Below are positions 46,401 through 55,235 of a DNA stretch of 64,000 nt, in pieces. Each line of letters begins with the position of its first letter. Positions within the stretch are counted from its first letter, which is position 1. Origin of the DNA: Rana temporaria (taxonomy: Eukaryota > Chordata > Amphibia > Anura > Ranidae); assembly GCF_905171775.1 (NCBI RefSeq), contig NC_053492.1:62169370-62233369 (forward strand), in the 5' to 3' direction. A program made the translations under genes and the position numbers. The notes beneath the pieces were generated by a model, which worked only from the letters and a program-made list of their open reading frames with translations, did no database searches and was not told the DNA's origin.

Positions 46401-48748
46401 ATACAATGTTATCTTCATTTTGTTCAGCCAGGCAAGGTGGATGGAGGAATTTCCCCCTGCCAAGACATACTATTCCAACAGCTGTACCCATAGCTTAGAT
46501 CCTTCCAGCAGACATACTATTTTGAAATAACATTAAAATATGACATTCTGTAAAGTTTTTCTTTTGTTAGAAACAGCTGACACTAAACTGGCTGTTTCTG
46601 TGATGAACAATCTACTGTATACTAAGTCTCATGTCTTTTCTGTTACAGCTTCTTTTAAATTGTCCAAAATGGCGCAGGAGGACAGTCGAAAGATTGCGAG
46701 GACACCGATTCTTCGGCCCGATCAACTGGGATGAAATGGAGGCAGGATTGGCCACCCCACCATTGCAGATGCGAAAAGTAAGTAAGACATTTTGGTTCCA
46801 CACCTTAAAGTGGTAGTAAACTACAAAAAATAATAAAAATCAGGACCCTGCAGGATTATGTCATAGTGTGCTAGCATGCACCACATACTAGCACATTATG
46901 ACAGACTTACCTTAAAACAAAGCCCTCCAGTGGCATACTGTCACCGCTGCCAGGGCTTCCATCTTTATCTGGTCTTCTCACCAGGTTTGCAGGCTTCAGC
47001 CATTTGAATGGTCAAGCTGTGGTGACGTCACTCCTGCGCATGTGCAGGGGCGTCGCAGCCGCGGCACAGAGCTCTGAATGGACATCACTATATATTCAGA
47101 GTGCAGTGTGCATATGCCAATGATGTCACTGGCTGCTACTAAAGTTTATTTCTCCTAAGATTTTTACTGTATTTACAGGGTAGGCCTTATAGGCTTACCT
47201 GTAAGTATAGATCAAAAAGAAGACTTTACTATCACTTTAAATGTTTTAGCATTTTTAAATTCACTATGGAAGCATTAGGATTACATTTTATGAACCAGAA
47301 TGTAGCATGAACGGAAGCTCAAAGGCTAATTAGTTCACGCCCGGACCACTATAGCTGGCCGAAATCCAAAGGAACTAAAGAGTCTAATGCCCGTACACAC
47401 GATCATATTTTCCGACAGCAAAAGTCCGATGTGAACCACCAGCAAAAGATTGAGAGCTGGTTCTTTCCTAAGGGAAAATCCGATCGTCTGTAGCAATTCC
47501 GACGTGCAAAAAAAAAAACGATTTGATGCATGCTCAGAAGCATTGAACTTAATTTCCTCGGCTCGTCGTAGTGTTGTATATCACCGCGTTCTTGACGGTC
47601 GAAAGTTCAGAGAACTATTGTGTGACCGTGTGTATGCAAGCCAAGCTTGAGCGGAATTCCGTCAGAAAAACCATCCAAGGTTTTTCCAAAGGAAAGTCCA
47701 ATCATGTGTACAGGGCATTAATGCCATTTTAAAACAGTCCTGGGACAAATAGCCAATGTTTCAGTACTATTTTAAAAAAGCACCAAAGATTCAAGTGGGT
47801 AAAAACAAAAATGTATAACACTTGCGTCCCATTACTATTTATTTTTTGTAAATGTCATTGTAAGTTTATAGAATAACCAAAATATCAGTTATAATGGTAA
47901 CATTAGATAGTGTATTTTTGCCGCGTACACACGACCGTTTTTCATGGTCCAGAGAAAAATAAAAAAATTTCAACCCGATTATTGTTAAGCCTGCCTTGCC
48001 TACACACGATTGCGGAAAAAAAATGCTTGAGCAAAGCATGGTGACGTACAACACGTACGACGGCACTATAAAGGGGAAGTACCATTCTGATGGCGCCACC
48101 CTTGGGGCTGCTTTTGCTGATTTCGTGTTAGTAATAGTTTGGTGAGAGACGACTCGCGCTTTTCAGTCTTCGTGCTTTTCAGTCTGTTACAGCGCGATGA
48201 ATGTGCTATCTCCATTACGAACGCTAGTTTTACCAGAACGAGCGCTCCCGTCTTATAACTTGCTTCTGAGCATGCTAATTTTTTTTCACGTCGGTATACA
48301 TACGACCATTTTTTACGACATTAAAATTGACAACGTGAAAAACAATGCGAAAATTTAGAGCATGTTCTAAATTTTTAATGGCCATTTTTAATGTCGCGAA
48401 AAATGCTCTGGAGCCTACACACGATAATTTTTAATGACATTATTTTATTTTATTTTTTTCACGGTCGTGTGTATGTGGCATTACATATGACAATGCATCT
48501 CCTGGTTGGTATGTCCTGTGTTGAATGATAGGTCTGATTTATGTATTTTCTCATTGCAGTGGCCAGAAATAGACATGAACAAGCAAATTGGAGTGGATAA
48601 CCTGATTCTACAACCCAGAACGAAATTAATGAAGATACCACGAAGGCAGCAGTTATTGTTTAAGGACTTTGACTTCACAAGCAAAAAATGGAGAAGGATG
48701 CTGTACCGCCATGAAAGAACGAGGACTCATTCATACCATCTGCATTGA
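33837..48748 (+). CDS. AGC-family (PKC-like) Ser/Thr kinase with long repetitive N-terminus; whole gene, nine exons
   Basis: Exons join at canonical GT-AG sites in compatible phases to give 1174 residues plus stop. Residues 1-791 are lysine/glutamate-rich repeats, and 792-840 a lysine-rich linker (VGKEESK, VGKEARK). The kinase domain runs from about 843 to 1090 and shows a complete set of catalytic features. These are the Gly-rich loop GQGAFGRV (855-862), Lys877 in AVK, αC Glu895, HRDLKPDN (969-976), DFG (989-991), GTPVYMAPE (1008-1016) and αF Asp1028. The C-tail has the AGC/PKC PINW motif and hydrophobic motif FKDFDF (1146-1151). It should phosphorylate Ser/Thr on protein substrates. No C1, C2 or PB1 regulatory domain is encoded, so lipid or calcium control as in true PKCs is unlikely. 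KKRK repeats could act as nuclear localisation signals. Closest relatives, from memory, are the PKC delta/theta-like genes expanded in frogs; the exact family is uncertain. Confidence 0.85.
36291..36786. mobile_element. MITE with GCCCTGTACACACG end in intron 1
   Basis: The left end TAAGCCCTGTACACACGGG and right end GTGCGAGTGTACGAGGCTT are imperfect inverted repeats. The interior has inverted pairs such as AGAATCTCGTCAGGAAAA and its inverse. A close relative (same interior, including the GACGAGCATGCGCTC word) lies in intron 3 at about 40767-41266. Confidence 0.72.
37336..37963. mobile_element. MITE, GGGCC family, copy 5
   Basis: The ends GGGCCAGATCCACG and GAGGATCTGGCCC are flanked by AGT (37333-37335 and 37964-37966). 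It is in opposite orientation to copy 4: the CATATAGCAGGGGTAA and GCCACCTAGCGGCCAG landmarks are reversed. Non-coding. Confidence 0.87.
38039..38247 (+). CDS. Kinase gene exon 2: linker and Gly-rich loop
   Basis: Acceptor TTATCTAG, donor AGA|GTAAGT. The first two bases complete the Ala codon split from exon 1 (G|CA). It encodes residues 792-861: a short lysine-rich linker with two VGKE repeats, then FSLDNFIFHKILGQGAFGR, which opens the kinase domain. Ends in phase 0 inside the glycine loop. Confidence 0.9.
38548..39282. mobile_element. MITE, GGGCC family, copy 6
   Basis: The ends GGGCTGGATTCAG and CTGAATCCGGCCC are flanked by ACT (38545-38547) and ACA (39283-39285), a 3-bp duplication with one change. 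Same reversed landmarks as copy 5. Confidence 0.83.
39368..39812. repeat. 223-bp tandem duplication
   Basis: Two copies start GAGCTGCAATGTGATTT at 39368 and 39591. They share CCCACAGTCTNCTGGGACCC and CGTCATGTGTCCCAGAAGGC. The ends are rich in C and G runs. Non-coding. Confidence 0.85.
40103..40273 (+). CDS. Kinase gene exon 3: N-lobe with catalytic Lys and αC Glu
   Basis: A pyrimidine-rich acceptor (TTTTATTTTAG), donor GAA|GTAAGT, phase 0 at both ends. It encodes residues 862-918, from VALASHPATDQKLAVKVIKK (ATP-anchoring Lys877) through MERQILEDV (αC Glu895) to CTHAYGTFQSE. Confidence 0.92.
40767..41266. mobile_element. MITE related to the intron 1 copy
   Basis: The left end CCTTGAACACACGGGC and right end GCAGGTGCACGAGGC are decayed. 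The interior matches 36291-36786 closely (AAGAATCTCGTCAGGAAAAA, GACGAGCATGCGCTCATCAC). No clean target duplication remains. Confidence 0.7.
41311..42036. mobile_element. MITE, GGGCC family, copy 7
   Basis: The ends AGCCAGAATCAC and CTGAATCCAGCT are degraded relatives of the GGGCC termini, flanked by TAT and ATT. Interior landmarks match copy 1 (GCCGTCGTTCCCGCGTCG, TTTGCGTAAGT). The oldest-looking copy. Confidence 0.75.
42392..42483 (+). CDS. Kinase gene exon 4: hinge region
   Basis: Acceptor GTCTTTTACAG, donor AAG|GTAAGT. It encodes residues 919-948 and two bases of Arg949: EDLFFVMEYMRGGELSNLIK, the hinge and start of the C-lobe, as in PKC (VMEFLxGGDL). Ends in phase 2. Confidence 0.92.
42924..43433. 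mobile_element. Tc1/mariner-like MITE with internal hairpin
   Basis: The ends CAGTAAAACCTTGGATTG and CCACAGTTTAACTG lie at a TA-rich target, fitting CAGT...ACTG termini of Tc1/mariner elements. The text TTGCGAGCATAATTTGTTCC is one I recognise from vertebrate mariner-derived repeats. An inverted pair (AGAGAAGAGAGGCGCCTCTA and its inverse) spans about 43194-43320. Confidence 0.6.
43474..44214. mobile_element. MITE, GGGCC family, copy 8
   Basis: The ends GGGGTAGATTCAG and TGAATCTACCCC are flanked by ATT (43471-43473 and 44215-44217). It inserted at the end of an (AT)n tract. The interior is closest to copy 6. Confidence 0.87.
44971..45033 (+). CDS. Kinase gene exon 5: αE helix and start of catalytic loop
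   Basis: Acceptor CTTTTTCTACAG, donor TAG|GTAAGT. It completes Arg949, then encodes residues 950-969 (FIAAELLCALQYLHSNGIVH) and two bases of Arg970. The splice junction falls within the HRD motif, between H-R and D. Confidence 0.92.
45034..45688 (+). other. Kinase intron 5
   Basis: About 650 bp without a repeat element that I can name. Nothing else recognised. Confidence 0.6.
45689..45827 (+). CDS. Kinase gene exon 6: catalytic loop, DFG and activation segment
   Basis: Acceptor TTCTTTTACAG, donor GAG|GTAAGT. It encodes R970 (completed) to E1016: RDLKPDNILLDDSGHVKLAD, then FGLSKC, then the activation loop ending YSGVGTPVYMAPE. The PDK1-target threonine of PKCs is replaced by Ser1005. The P+1 segment is GTPVYMAPE in place of GTPDYIAPE. 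Confidence 0.95.
45828..45927 (+). other. Kinase intron 6 (100 bp)
   Basis: Short GT-AG intron, GTAAGT donor and TTTTATCAG acceptor. No inserted repeats. Confidence 0.9.
45928..46086 (+). CDS. Kinase gene exon 7: C-lobe αF-αG
   Basis: Encodes residues 1017-1069: VGQRRPYDAMVDYYSLGVIL (αF, Asp1028), FEMATGADP and IDPDLRDVIDQ. Phase 0 at both ends. The usual DWWSFG of PKCs reads DYYSLG here. Confidence 0.93.
46087..46648 (+). other. Kinase intron 7
   Basis: About 560 bp with a G run at about 46372-46384. No repeat family recognised. Confidence 0.6.
46649..46777 (+). CDS. Kinase gene exon 8: end of C-lobe and start of AGC tail
   Basis: Encodes residues 1070-1112: LLLNCPKWRRRTVERLRGHR, then FFGPINWDEMEAGLATPPLQ. 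This matches the PKC segment in which the αH/αI arginine is followed by HPFF...INW...PP. Phase 0 at both ends. Confidence 0.93.
46805..47240. mobile_element. TTAA-type element in intron 8
   Basis: The ends TTAA-AGTGGTAGTAAACT and GACTTTACTATCACT-TTAA are inverted repeats with TTAA on both sides. The interior has a GTGCTAGCATGCAC...ATACTAGCAC hairpin. Similar in kind to 13654-15088. Confidence 0.72.
47385..47720. mobile_element. MITE with TAATGCCCGTACACACG end
   Basis: The left end TAATGCCCGTACACACG and right end CATGTGTACAGGGCATTA are inverted repeats. The interior (GAAAGTTCAGAGAACT, GTATGCAAGCCAAGCTTGAG) is homologous to the right half of the element at 9979-11314. Confidence 0.78.
47919..48480. 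mobile_element. MITE, TGCCGCG family, copy 4, insertion absent from the paralog
   Basis: The ends TGCCGCGTACACACGACCG and CGGTCGTGTGTATGTGGCA are followed by TTA on the right, with TTT on the left. The homologous intron at 3168-3265 (minus strand) lacks it, giving a direct before/after comparison of the target. Confidence 0.88.
48560..48748 (+). CDS. Kinase gene exon 9: C-terminal tail and stop
   Basis: Acceptor TTCTCATTGCAG. It encodes residues 1113-1174, starting WPEIDMNKQIGVDNL, with the hydrophobic motif LLFKDFDFTS, and ends in TGA at 48746-48748. Asp1150 sits where PKCs carry the phosphorylated Ser/Thr. I see no AATAAA nearby downstream. A partial duplicate of this exon lies at 49157-49290. 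Confidence 0.92.
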   Translation, partial: WPEIDMNKQIGVDNLILQPRTKLMKIPRRQQLLFKDFDFTSKKWRRMLYRHERTRTHSYHLH

Positions 48749-49640
48749 GATCTTCAGCACAGATCTGGGGGGCTCTGATGTTGAGATCAGTAATGCGGGG
48801 GTCTGATGAGGAGTCACTGATGTGGGGGTCTCTGATGAGGAGTCACTCATGTTTGGATTCTGATGTGTGAGGCTCTGATGTGTAGGACTCTGATGTGGGG
48901 TCAATGATGAGGAGTCACAAATGTGGGGGCTCTGATGAGAGGGTCTGTGATGTGTGAGACTCTGATGTGAGGTCAATGATGAGGAGTCAGAAATGTGGGG
49001 GCTCTGATTAAATGGTCATTGATATGGGGTCTGTCATGTAGAGGTCTGTGATGTGTGGGACTCTGAAGTGAGGGACTCTGATGTGAGGTCTCTGATGAGT
49101 CACTGATTTGGGGGCTCTGATGTGGGGGTATCTGATGTGGGGCTCAGTGATATTGGGATTCTACAACCCAGAAGGAAATTGATGAAGATACCACAAAAGC
49201 AGCAGGAATTGTTTAAGGACTTTGACTTCACAAGCACAAAATGGAAAGGATGATGTATCGCCATAAAAGAACGAGGACTCATTCATACCATCTGCATTGA
49301 GATCTTCAGCACAGATCTGGGGGGATCTGATGTTGACATCACTAATGCAGGGGTCTGATGAGGAGTCACTGATGTGGGTACTCTGATGTGTGAGGCTCTG
49401 ATGTGTAGGACTCTGATGTGTGAGGCTCTGTGTGTAGGACTCTGATGTGGGGTCAATGATGAGGAGTCACAAATGTGGGGGCTCTGATTAAATGGTCATT
49501 GATATGGGGTCTGTCATGTAGAGGTCTGTGATGTGTGGGACTCTGAAGTGAGGGATTCTGATGTGGGGTCTCTGATGAGTCACTGATTTGGGGGCTCTGA
49601 TGTGGGGGATTCTGATGTGGGGCTCGGTGATATTGGGATT
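48749..49640 (+). repeat. Partial tandem duplication of exon 9 plus GA/TG-rich degenerate repeats
   Basis: A unit beginning GATTCTACAACCCAGAA near 48603 is repeated from about 49157, a period of about 555 bp. A third start (GGATTCTAC then GATAGAATGG) near 49637 passes into the next array. Between these are degenerate words such as GAGGAGTCACTGATGTGG and GGGGCTCTGATG. Confidence 0.75.
49157..49290 (+). pseudogene. Decayed copy of kinase exon 9
   Basis: Repeats exon 9 from the ILQPR codons to the TGA and beyond. It lacks the acceptor and the WPEID start. A 1-bp deletion near 49247 (TGGAAAGGATGA) brings a stop into frame. It cannot be spliced as a normal last exon. Confidence 0.85.
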
Positions 49641-50720
49641 CTACGATAGAATGGGGGGGAGGCGTGGCAGAATTGGAGGCATATATATGATAGAATGGGG
49701 TGGGGGGGGGGCGGAATTGGAGGCATAGGTATAAAAGAATGCGGGGGGGGGGGCAGAATTGGAGGCATATATATGATAGAATGGGGTGGGGGGGTGGAAT
49801 TGGAGGCATAGATATGATAGAATGAGGGGGGCGGAATTGGAGGCATATGTATGCTAGAACGGGGTGGGGGGCGGAATTGGGGGCATAGGTTTGATAGAAT
49901 GGGGGAGGAGGGGGGGCAGAATTGGAGGCATATATATGATAGAATGGGGTGGGGGGGCGGAATTGGAGGCATAGGTATGATAGAATGGGGGCAGAATTGG
50001 AGGCATAGGTATGATAGAATGCAGGGGGGGGGGGGGGAGAATTGAAGGCATAGATATGATAGAATGTGGGGGGTGGCAGAATTAGAGGCATAGGTATGAT
50101 AGAATGGGGGCAGAATTGGAGGCATAGGTATGATAGAATGCGGGGGGGGGGGGGAATTGGAGGCATAGATATGATAGAATGTGGGGGGGGGTGGCAAAAT
50201 TAGAGGCATAGGTATGATAGAATGGGGGCAGAATTGGAGGCATAGGTATGATAGAATGCCGGGGGGGGGGGGGGGGAGGAATTGGAGGCATAGATATGAT
50301 AGAATGTGGGGGGTGGCAAAATTAGAGGCATAGGTATGATAGAATGGGGGCAGAGTTGGAGGCATAGGTATGATAGAATGAGGGGGGGGGGGTGGCAGAA
50401 TTAGAGGCATAGATATGATAGAATGGGGGCAGAATTGGAGGCATAGGTATGATAGAATGCGGGGGGTGGCAGAATTAGAGGCATAGGTATGATAGAATGG
50501 GGGCAGAATTGGAGGCATAGGTATGATAGAATGTGGGGGGGGGGGGGAATTGGAGGCATAGATATGATAGAATGTGGGGGGGGGGCAGAATTAGAGGCAT
50601 AGGTATGATAGAATGCGGGGGGGGGGGGGGGAATTGGAGGCATAGGTATGATAGAATGAGGGGGGGGGGAGTGGCAGAATTAGAGGCATAGATATGATAG
50701 AATGCGGGGGGGGGGGGAAT
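49640..50720. repeat. G-rich minisatellite up to the assembly gap
   Basis: The unit is GCAGAATTGGAGGCATAGGT followed by ATGATAGAATG and a G run of 4-16. About 27 copies with very variable G runs. It runs straight into the block of N. Open frames with PP runs on the minus strand are artefacts. Confidence 0.9.
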
Positions 50721-50820
50721 NNNNNNNNNNNNNNNNNNNNNNNNNNNNNNNNNNNNNNNNNNNNNNNNNNNNNNNNNNNNNNNNNNNNNNNNNNNNNNNN
50801 NNNNNNNNNNNNNNNNNNNN
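50721..50820. other. Assembly gap (100 N)
   Basis: Exactly 100 N, the conventional placeholder for a gap of unknown size. It separates two different tandem arrays, so the junction between them is not established. Confidence 0.99.
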
Positions 50821-50904
50821 CCAGTCCATAGCAACCCTCCATAACAACCATCCATAGCAACCCTCCATAGCAACCAGTCCCTAGCAACCAGTCCCTAGCA
50901 ACCA

Positions 50905-51235
50905 TTTGAACAGGACATGTATTAAAAAAAATCCTCAATTTCTGCTGTGTTTACAGAGAGGCTGCAAACCAAACAATTGGTTTCCTAGGAGACGCTAAGG
51001 AGTTTAATAATACCTCACAAACAGCTGTGAGGTGAGTTGGCTCCTCCCACACAAGGCTGAGGGAACTTTCCTCTGCTTAGCTGCTTGCATATGTTTACAT
51101 TGGTTTCCTAGGAGACGCTGAGGTAAAAACCTTCATACACACATCTGTGAGGGCTTTTATAGCTCCTCCCACACACTGTGAGGTGATATGGCTCAGTTTT
51201 TTTGGCTCTGCGTAACTTCTGCATGCTCTGCATAT
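50905..51235. repeat. Satellite spacer type A, copy 1
   Basis: About 330 bp of non-satellite sequence starting ACATGTATTAAAAAAAATCC and ending TGCATGCTCTGCATATAGC. It contains GGTTTCCTAGGAGACGCT twice. Other copies are at 54896, 57106 and 61086. Copies 1 and 3 share TAATACCTCACAAACAG, while copies 2 and 4 share TAACTCCTCCCAAACAG. Confidence 0.9.
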
Positions 51236-54098
51236 AGCAACCATAATAGCAACCAGTCCATAACAACCAGTCCATAACAACCAGACCATAGCAAACCTCC
51301 ATAGCAACCACTCCATAGCAACCAGTCCATAGCAACCAGTCCATAGCAACCAGTCCATAGCAACCGTCCATAGCAACAAATCCAGAGCAACCACTCCATA
51401 GCAACCACTCCATAGCAACCACTCCATAGCAACCACTCCATAGCAACCAGTCCATAGCAACCAGTCCATAGCAACCGTCCGTAGCAACCCGTCCATAGCC
51501 ATCAGTCCATAGAAACCAGTCCATAGCAACCAGTCCATAGCAACCCTCCATAGCAACCAGTCCCTAGCAACCAGTCCCTAGCAACCAGTCCATAGCAACC
51601 ACTCCATAGCAACCAGTCCATAGCAACCAATCCATAGCAACAGTCCATAGCAACTGTCCATAGCAACCAGTCCATAGCAACCAATCCAGAGCAACCGTCC
51701 ATAGCAACCCTCCATAGCAACCACTCCATAGCAACTGTCTATAGCAACCAGTCCAAAGCAACCAGTCCATAGCAACCAGTCCATAGCAATCAGTCCATAG
51801 CAACCATCCATAGCAACCCGTCCATAGCCATCAGTCCATAGAAACCAGTCCATAGCAACCCTCCATAGCAACCCTCCATAGAAACCAGTCCATAGCAACC
51901 GGTCCATAGCAACCAATCCATAGCAACCAGTCCATAGCAACCAGTCCATAGAAACCCTCCATAGCAACCCTCCATAGCAACCACTCCATAGCAACCACTC
52001 CATACAAACCGTCCATAGCAACCATTCCATAGCAACCCTCCATAGCATCCAGTCCAAAGCAACCAGTCCATAGCAACCGTCAATACCCATTAGTCCATAG
52101 CAACCAGTCCATAGCAACCGTCCATAGCAACCGTCCATAGCAACCAGTCCAAAGCAACCATCCATAGCAACCAGTCAATAGCAACCGTCCATAGCAACCA
52201 ACCCATAGCAATCACTCCATAGCAACCGTCCATAGCAATCACTCCATAGCAAACCAGTCCATAGCAACCACTCCATAGCAACCACTCCATAGCAACCATT
52301 CCATAGCAACCCTCCATAGCAACCAGTCCATAGCAAACCAGTCCAAAGCAACCAGTCCATAGCAACCACTTCCATAGCAACCCATCCATAGCAACCGGTC
52401 CATAGCAACCGTCCATAGCAACCAGTCCATAGCAACCAGTCCATAGCAACCAGTCAGTAGCAACCGTCCATAGCAACCAGTCCCTAGCAACCAGTCCATA
52501 GCAACCAGTCCATAGCAACTGTCCATAGCAACCAGTCCATAGCAACCCTCCATAGCAACCCTCCATAGCAACCACTCCATAGCAAAAATCCATAGCAACC
52601 AGTCCATAGCAACCAATCCATAGCAACCAGTCCATAGCAACCAGTCCATAGCAACCAGTCAATAGCAACCATCCATAGCAACCAGTCCATTGCAACCAAT
52701 CCAGAGCAACCGTCCATAGCAACCACTCCATAGCAACCAGTCCATAGCAACCACTCCATAGCAACCATGGCATAGCAACCCTCCATAGCAACCACTCCAT
52801 AGCAACCAGTCCAAAGCAACCAGTCCATAGTTACTAGTCCATAGCAACCAGTCCATAGCAACCGTCCTTAGCAACCGTCCATAGCCATCAGTCCATAGAA
52901 AACCAGTCCATAGCAACCCTCCATAGCAACCAGTCCATAGCAATCTCCATAGCAACCACTCCATAGCAAACCCATCCATATCAACCCATCCATAGCAACC
53001 GGTCCATAGCAACCGGTCAATAGCAACCGTCCATAGCAACCAGTCCATAGCAACCAGTCCATAGCAACCAGTCCATAGCAACCAGTCATAGCAAACCGTC
53101 CATAGCAACCAGTCCCTAGCAACCAGTCCATAGCAACCACTCCATAGCAACTGTCCATAGCAAACCAGTACATAGCAACCCTCCATAGCAACCACTCCAT
53201 AGCAACCAGTCCATAGCAACCAGTCCATAGCAACCAGTCCATAGCAACCAATTCATAGCAACCAGTCCATAGCAACCAGTCAATAGCAAACCATCCATAG
53301 CAACCAGTCCATAGCAACCAATCCAGAGCAACCGTCCATAGCAACCACTCCATAGCAACCAGTCCATAGCAACCACTCCATAGCAACCACTCCATAGCAA
53401 CCAGTCCCATAGCAACCATTCCATAGCAACCCTCCATAGCAACCCTCCATAGCAACCACTCCATAGCAACCAGTCCATAGCAACCAGTCCATAGCAACCA
53501 GTCCATAGCAATCAGTCCATAGCAACCAGTCCATAGCAACCAGTCCACAGCAACCGTCCATAGCCATCAGTCCATAGAAACCCTCCATAGCAACCAGTCC
53601 ATAGCAACCCTCCATAGAAACCAGTCCATAGCAACCAGTCCATATCAACCGGTCCATAGCAACCAGTCCATAGCAACCATCCATAGCAACCATCCATAAC
53701 AACCAGTCCATAGCAACCGTCCATAGCAACCCTCCATAGCAACCACTCCATAGCAACCATTCCATAGCAACCCTCCATAGCATCCAGTCCAAAGCAACCA
53801 GTCCATAGCAACCAGTCCATAGCAACCATCCATAGCAACCAGTTCATAGCAACCGTCCATAGCAACCCGTCCATAGCAACCATTCCATAGCAACCATCCA
53901 TAGCAACCCTCCACAGCAACCAGTCCATTGCAACCCTCCATAGCAACCATCCATAGCAACCCTCCATAGCAACCAGTCCATAACAACCAGTCCATAGCAA
54001 CCGTCCATAGCAACCAGTCCATAGCAACCACTCCATAGCAACCACTCCATAGCAACCCGTCCATAACAACCAGTCCATAGCAACCCTCCATAGCAACC

Positions 54099-54895
54099 AT
54101 TTCTGATGGGGCAATAGATGGTGCAGTTTTGATGGTGCAGTTTTGATGGGGTAGTTTTTTGATGGAGCACTTTTGATGGGGCAATGGACCGAACTGGATC
54201 GACACACTGTTGGATCACATTTACATCTCCAAGGCACCGTCTCCAGTCAGGAGTATTGGTGGAGGCAAGACCACGTCGCACAATTTCCCCAGAAATTGTA
54301 TCTTTCTAGTTCTTATTAGTCTTATTATAGCCAAATTTGCCACCCTAACTCCTCCAACAGTTTTTACACTACATAGATAGTAATATATCGAATCGTGCGG
54401 ATTGTTCCCCATCGGTGGGCTATTAGTTTGTGGAACGTTTTGCCGAATCGTTCGCGAAATATCGTCATTTTTGCGGCGAAATATTCCCATAGGAATGAAT
54501 GGGGGACGTAGAGTGTGGGATTTCTAAAAATGAAAAATCATTACATGATTTGCAACTGCGACCACAACCCTCATTTTCAAGCCGACCTACACAAATCTTA
54601 TATCAAAACGTTCAGCTATCCCTGCTGGCACTACAACGAGTTCACGGCTAAGCGATGATCAAGACCGTTTTCACAATATGACAAGTTTGTTTGCAACCTA
54701 CGCCATCCATTATTCAATAGAGTCAATGGAGGTCAAAGTTTAGAAAACGAAAATCTGCTTTGGAATTTGTAAACTGCGACTGTGCCTTCAATTTATTATT
54801 TCAGAAACATACTATATATCAAAATGTAGGTCTCGGTCTTGTGATTCGTAAAATATAAAGATATTCGCTGTACGATTTGATAGTTTTTAAAATAC
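54099..54895. repeat. Satellite spacer type B, copy 1
   Basis: Starts with short repeats of GGTGCAGTTTTGATGG, then about 700 bp of unique-looking sequence (CCGAACTGGATCGACACACT ... CGGCGAAATATTCCCATAGG ...). The second copy is at 60281-61085. It differs by many single-base insertions and deletions. No RNA or protein gene recognised. Confidence 0.88.
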
Positions 54896-55235
54896 AACCA
54901 TTTGAACAGGACATTTATTTAAAACAATTCCTCAATTTCTGCTGTGTTTACAGAGAGGCTGCAAACCAAACAATTGGTTTCCTAGGAGATGCTGAGGAGT
55001 TTAATAACTCCTCCCAAACAGCTGTGAGGTGAGTTGGCTCCTCCCACACAAGGTTGAGGGAACTTTCCTCTGCTTAGCTGCTTGCATATGTTTACATTGG
55101 TTTCCTAGGAGACGCTGAGGTAAAAACCTTCATACACACATCTGTGAGGGCTTTCTATAGCTCCTCCCACACACTGTGAGGTGATATGGCTCAGTTTTTT
55201 TTGGCTCTGCGTAACTTCTGCATGCTCTGCATATA
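54896..55235. repeat. Satellite spacer type A, copy 2
   Basis: Follows spacer B directly. Same order as copy 1, with the ACTCCTCCCAAACAG variant. Confidence 0.9.

Larger units (their letters stand above)
46778..48559 (+). other. Kinase intron 8
   Basis: Holds a TTAA-type element (46805-47240), a MITE (about 47385-47720) and a TGCCGCG MITE (47919-48480). The 3' 76 bp and the stretch before the last MITE are homologous to the flank of the minus-strand exon at 3003-3167. Confidence 0.75.
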
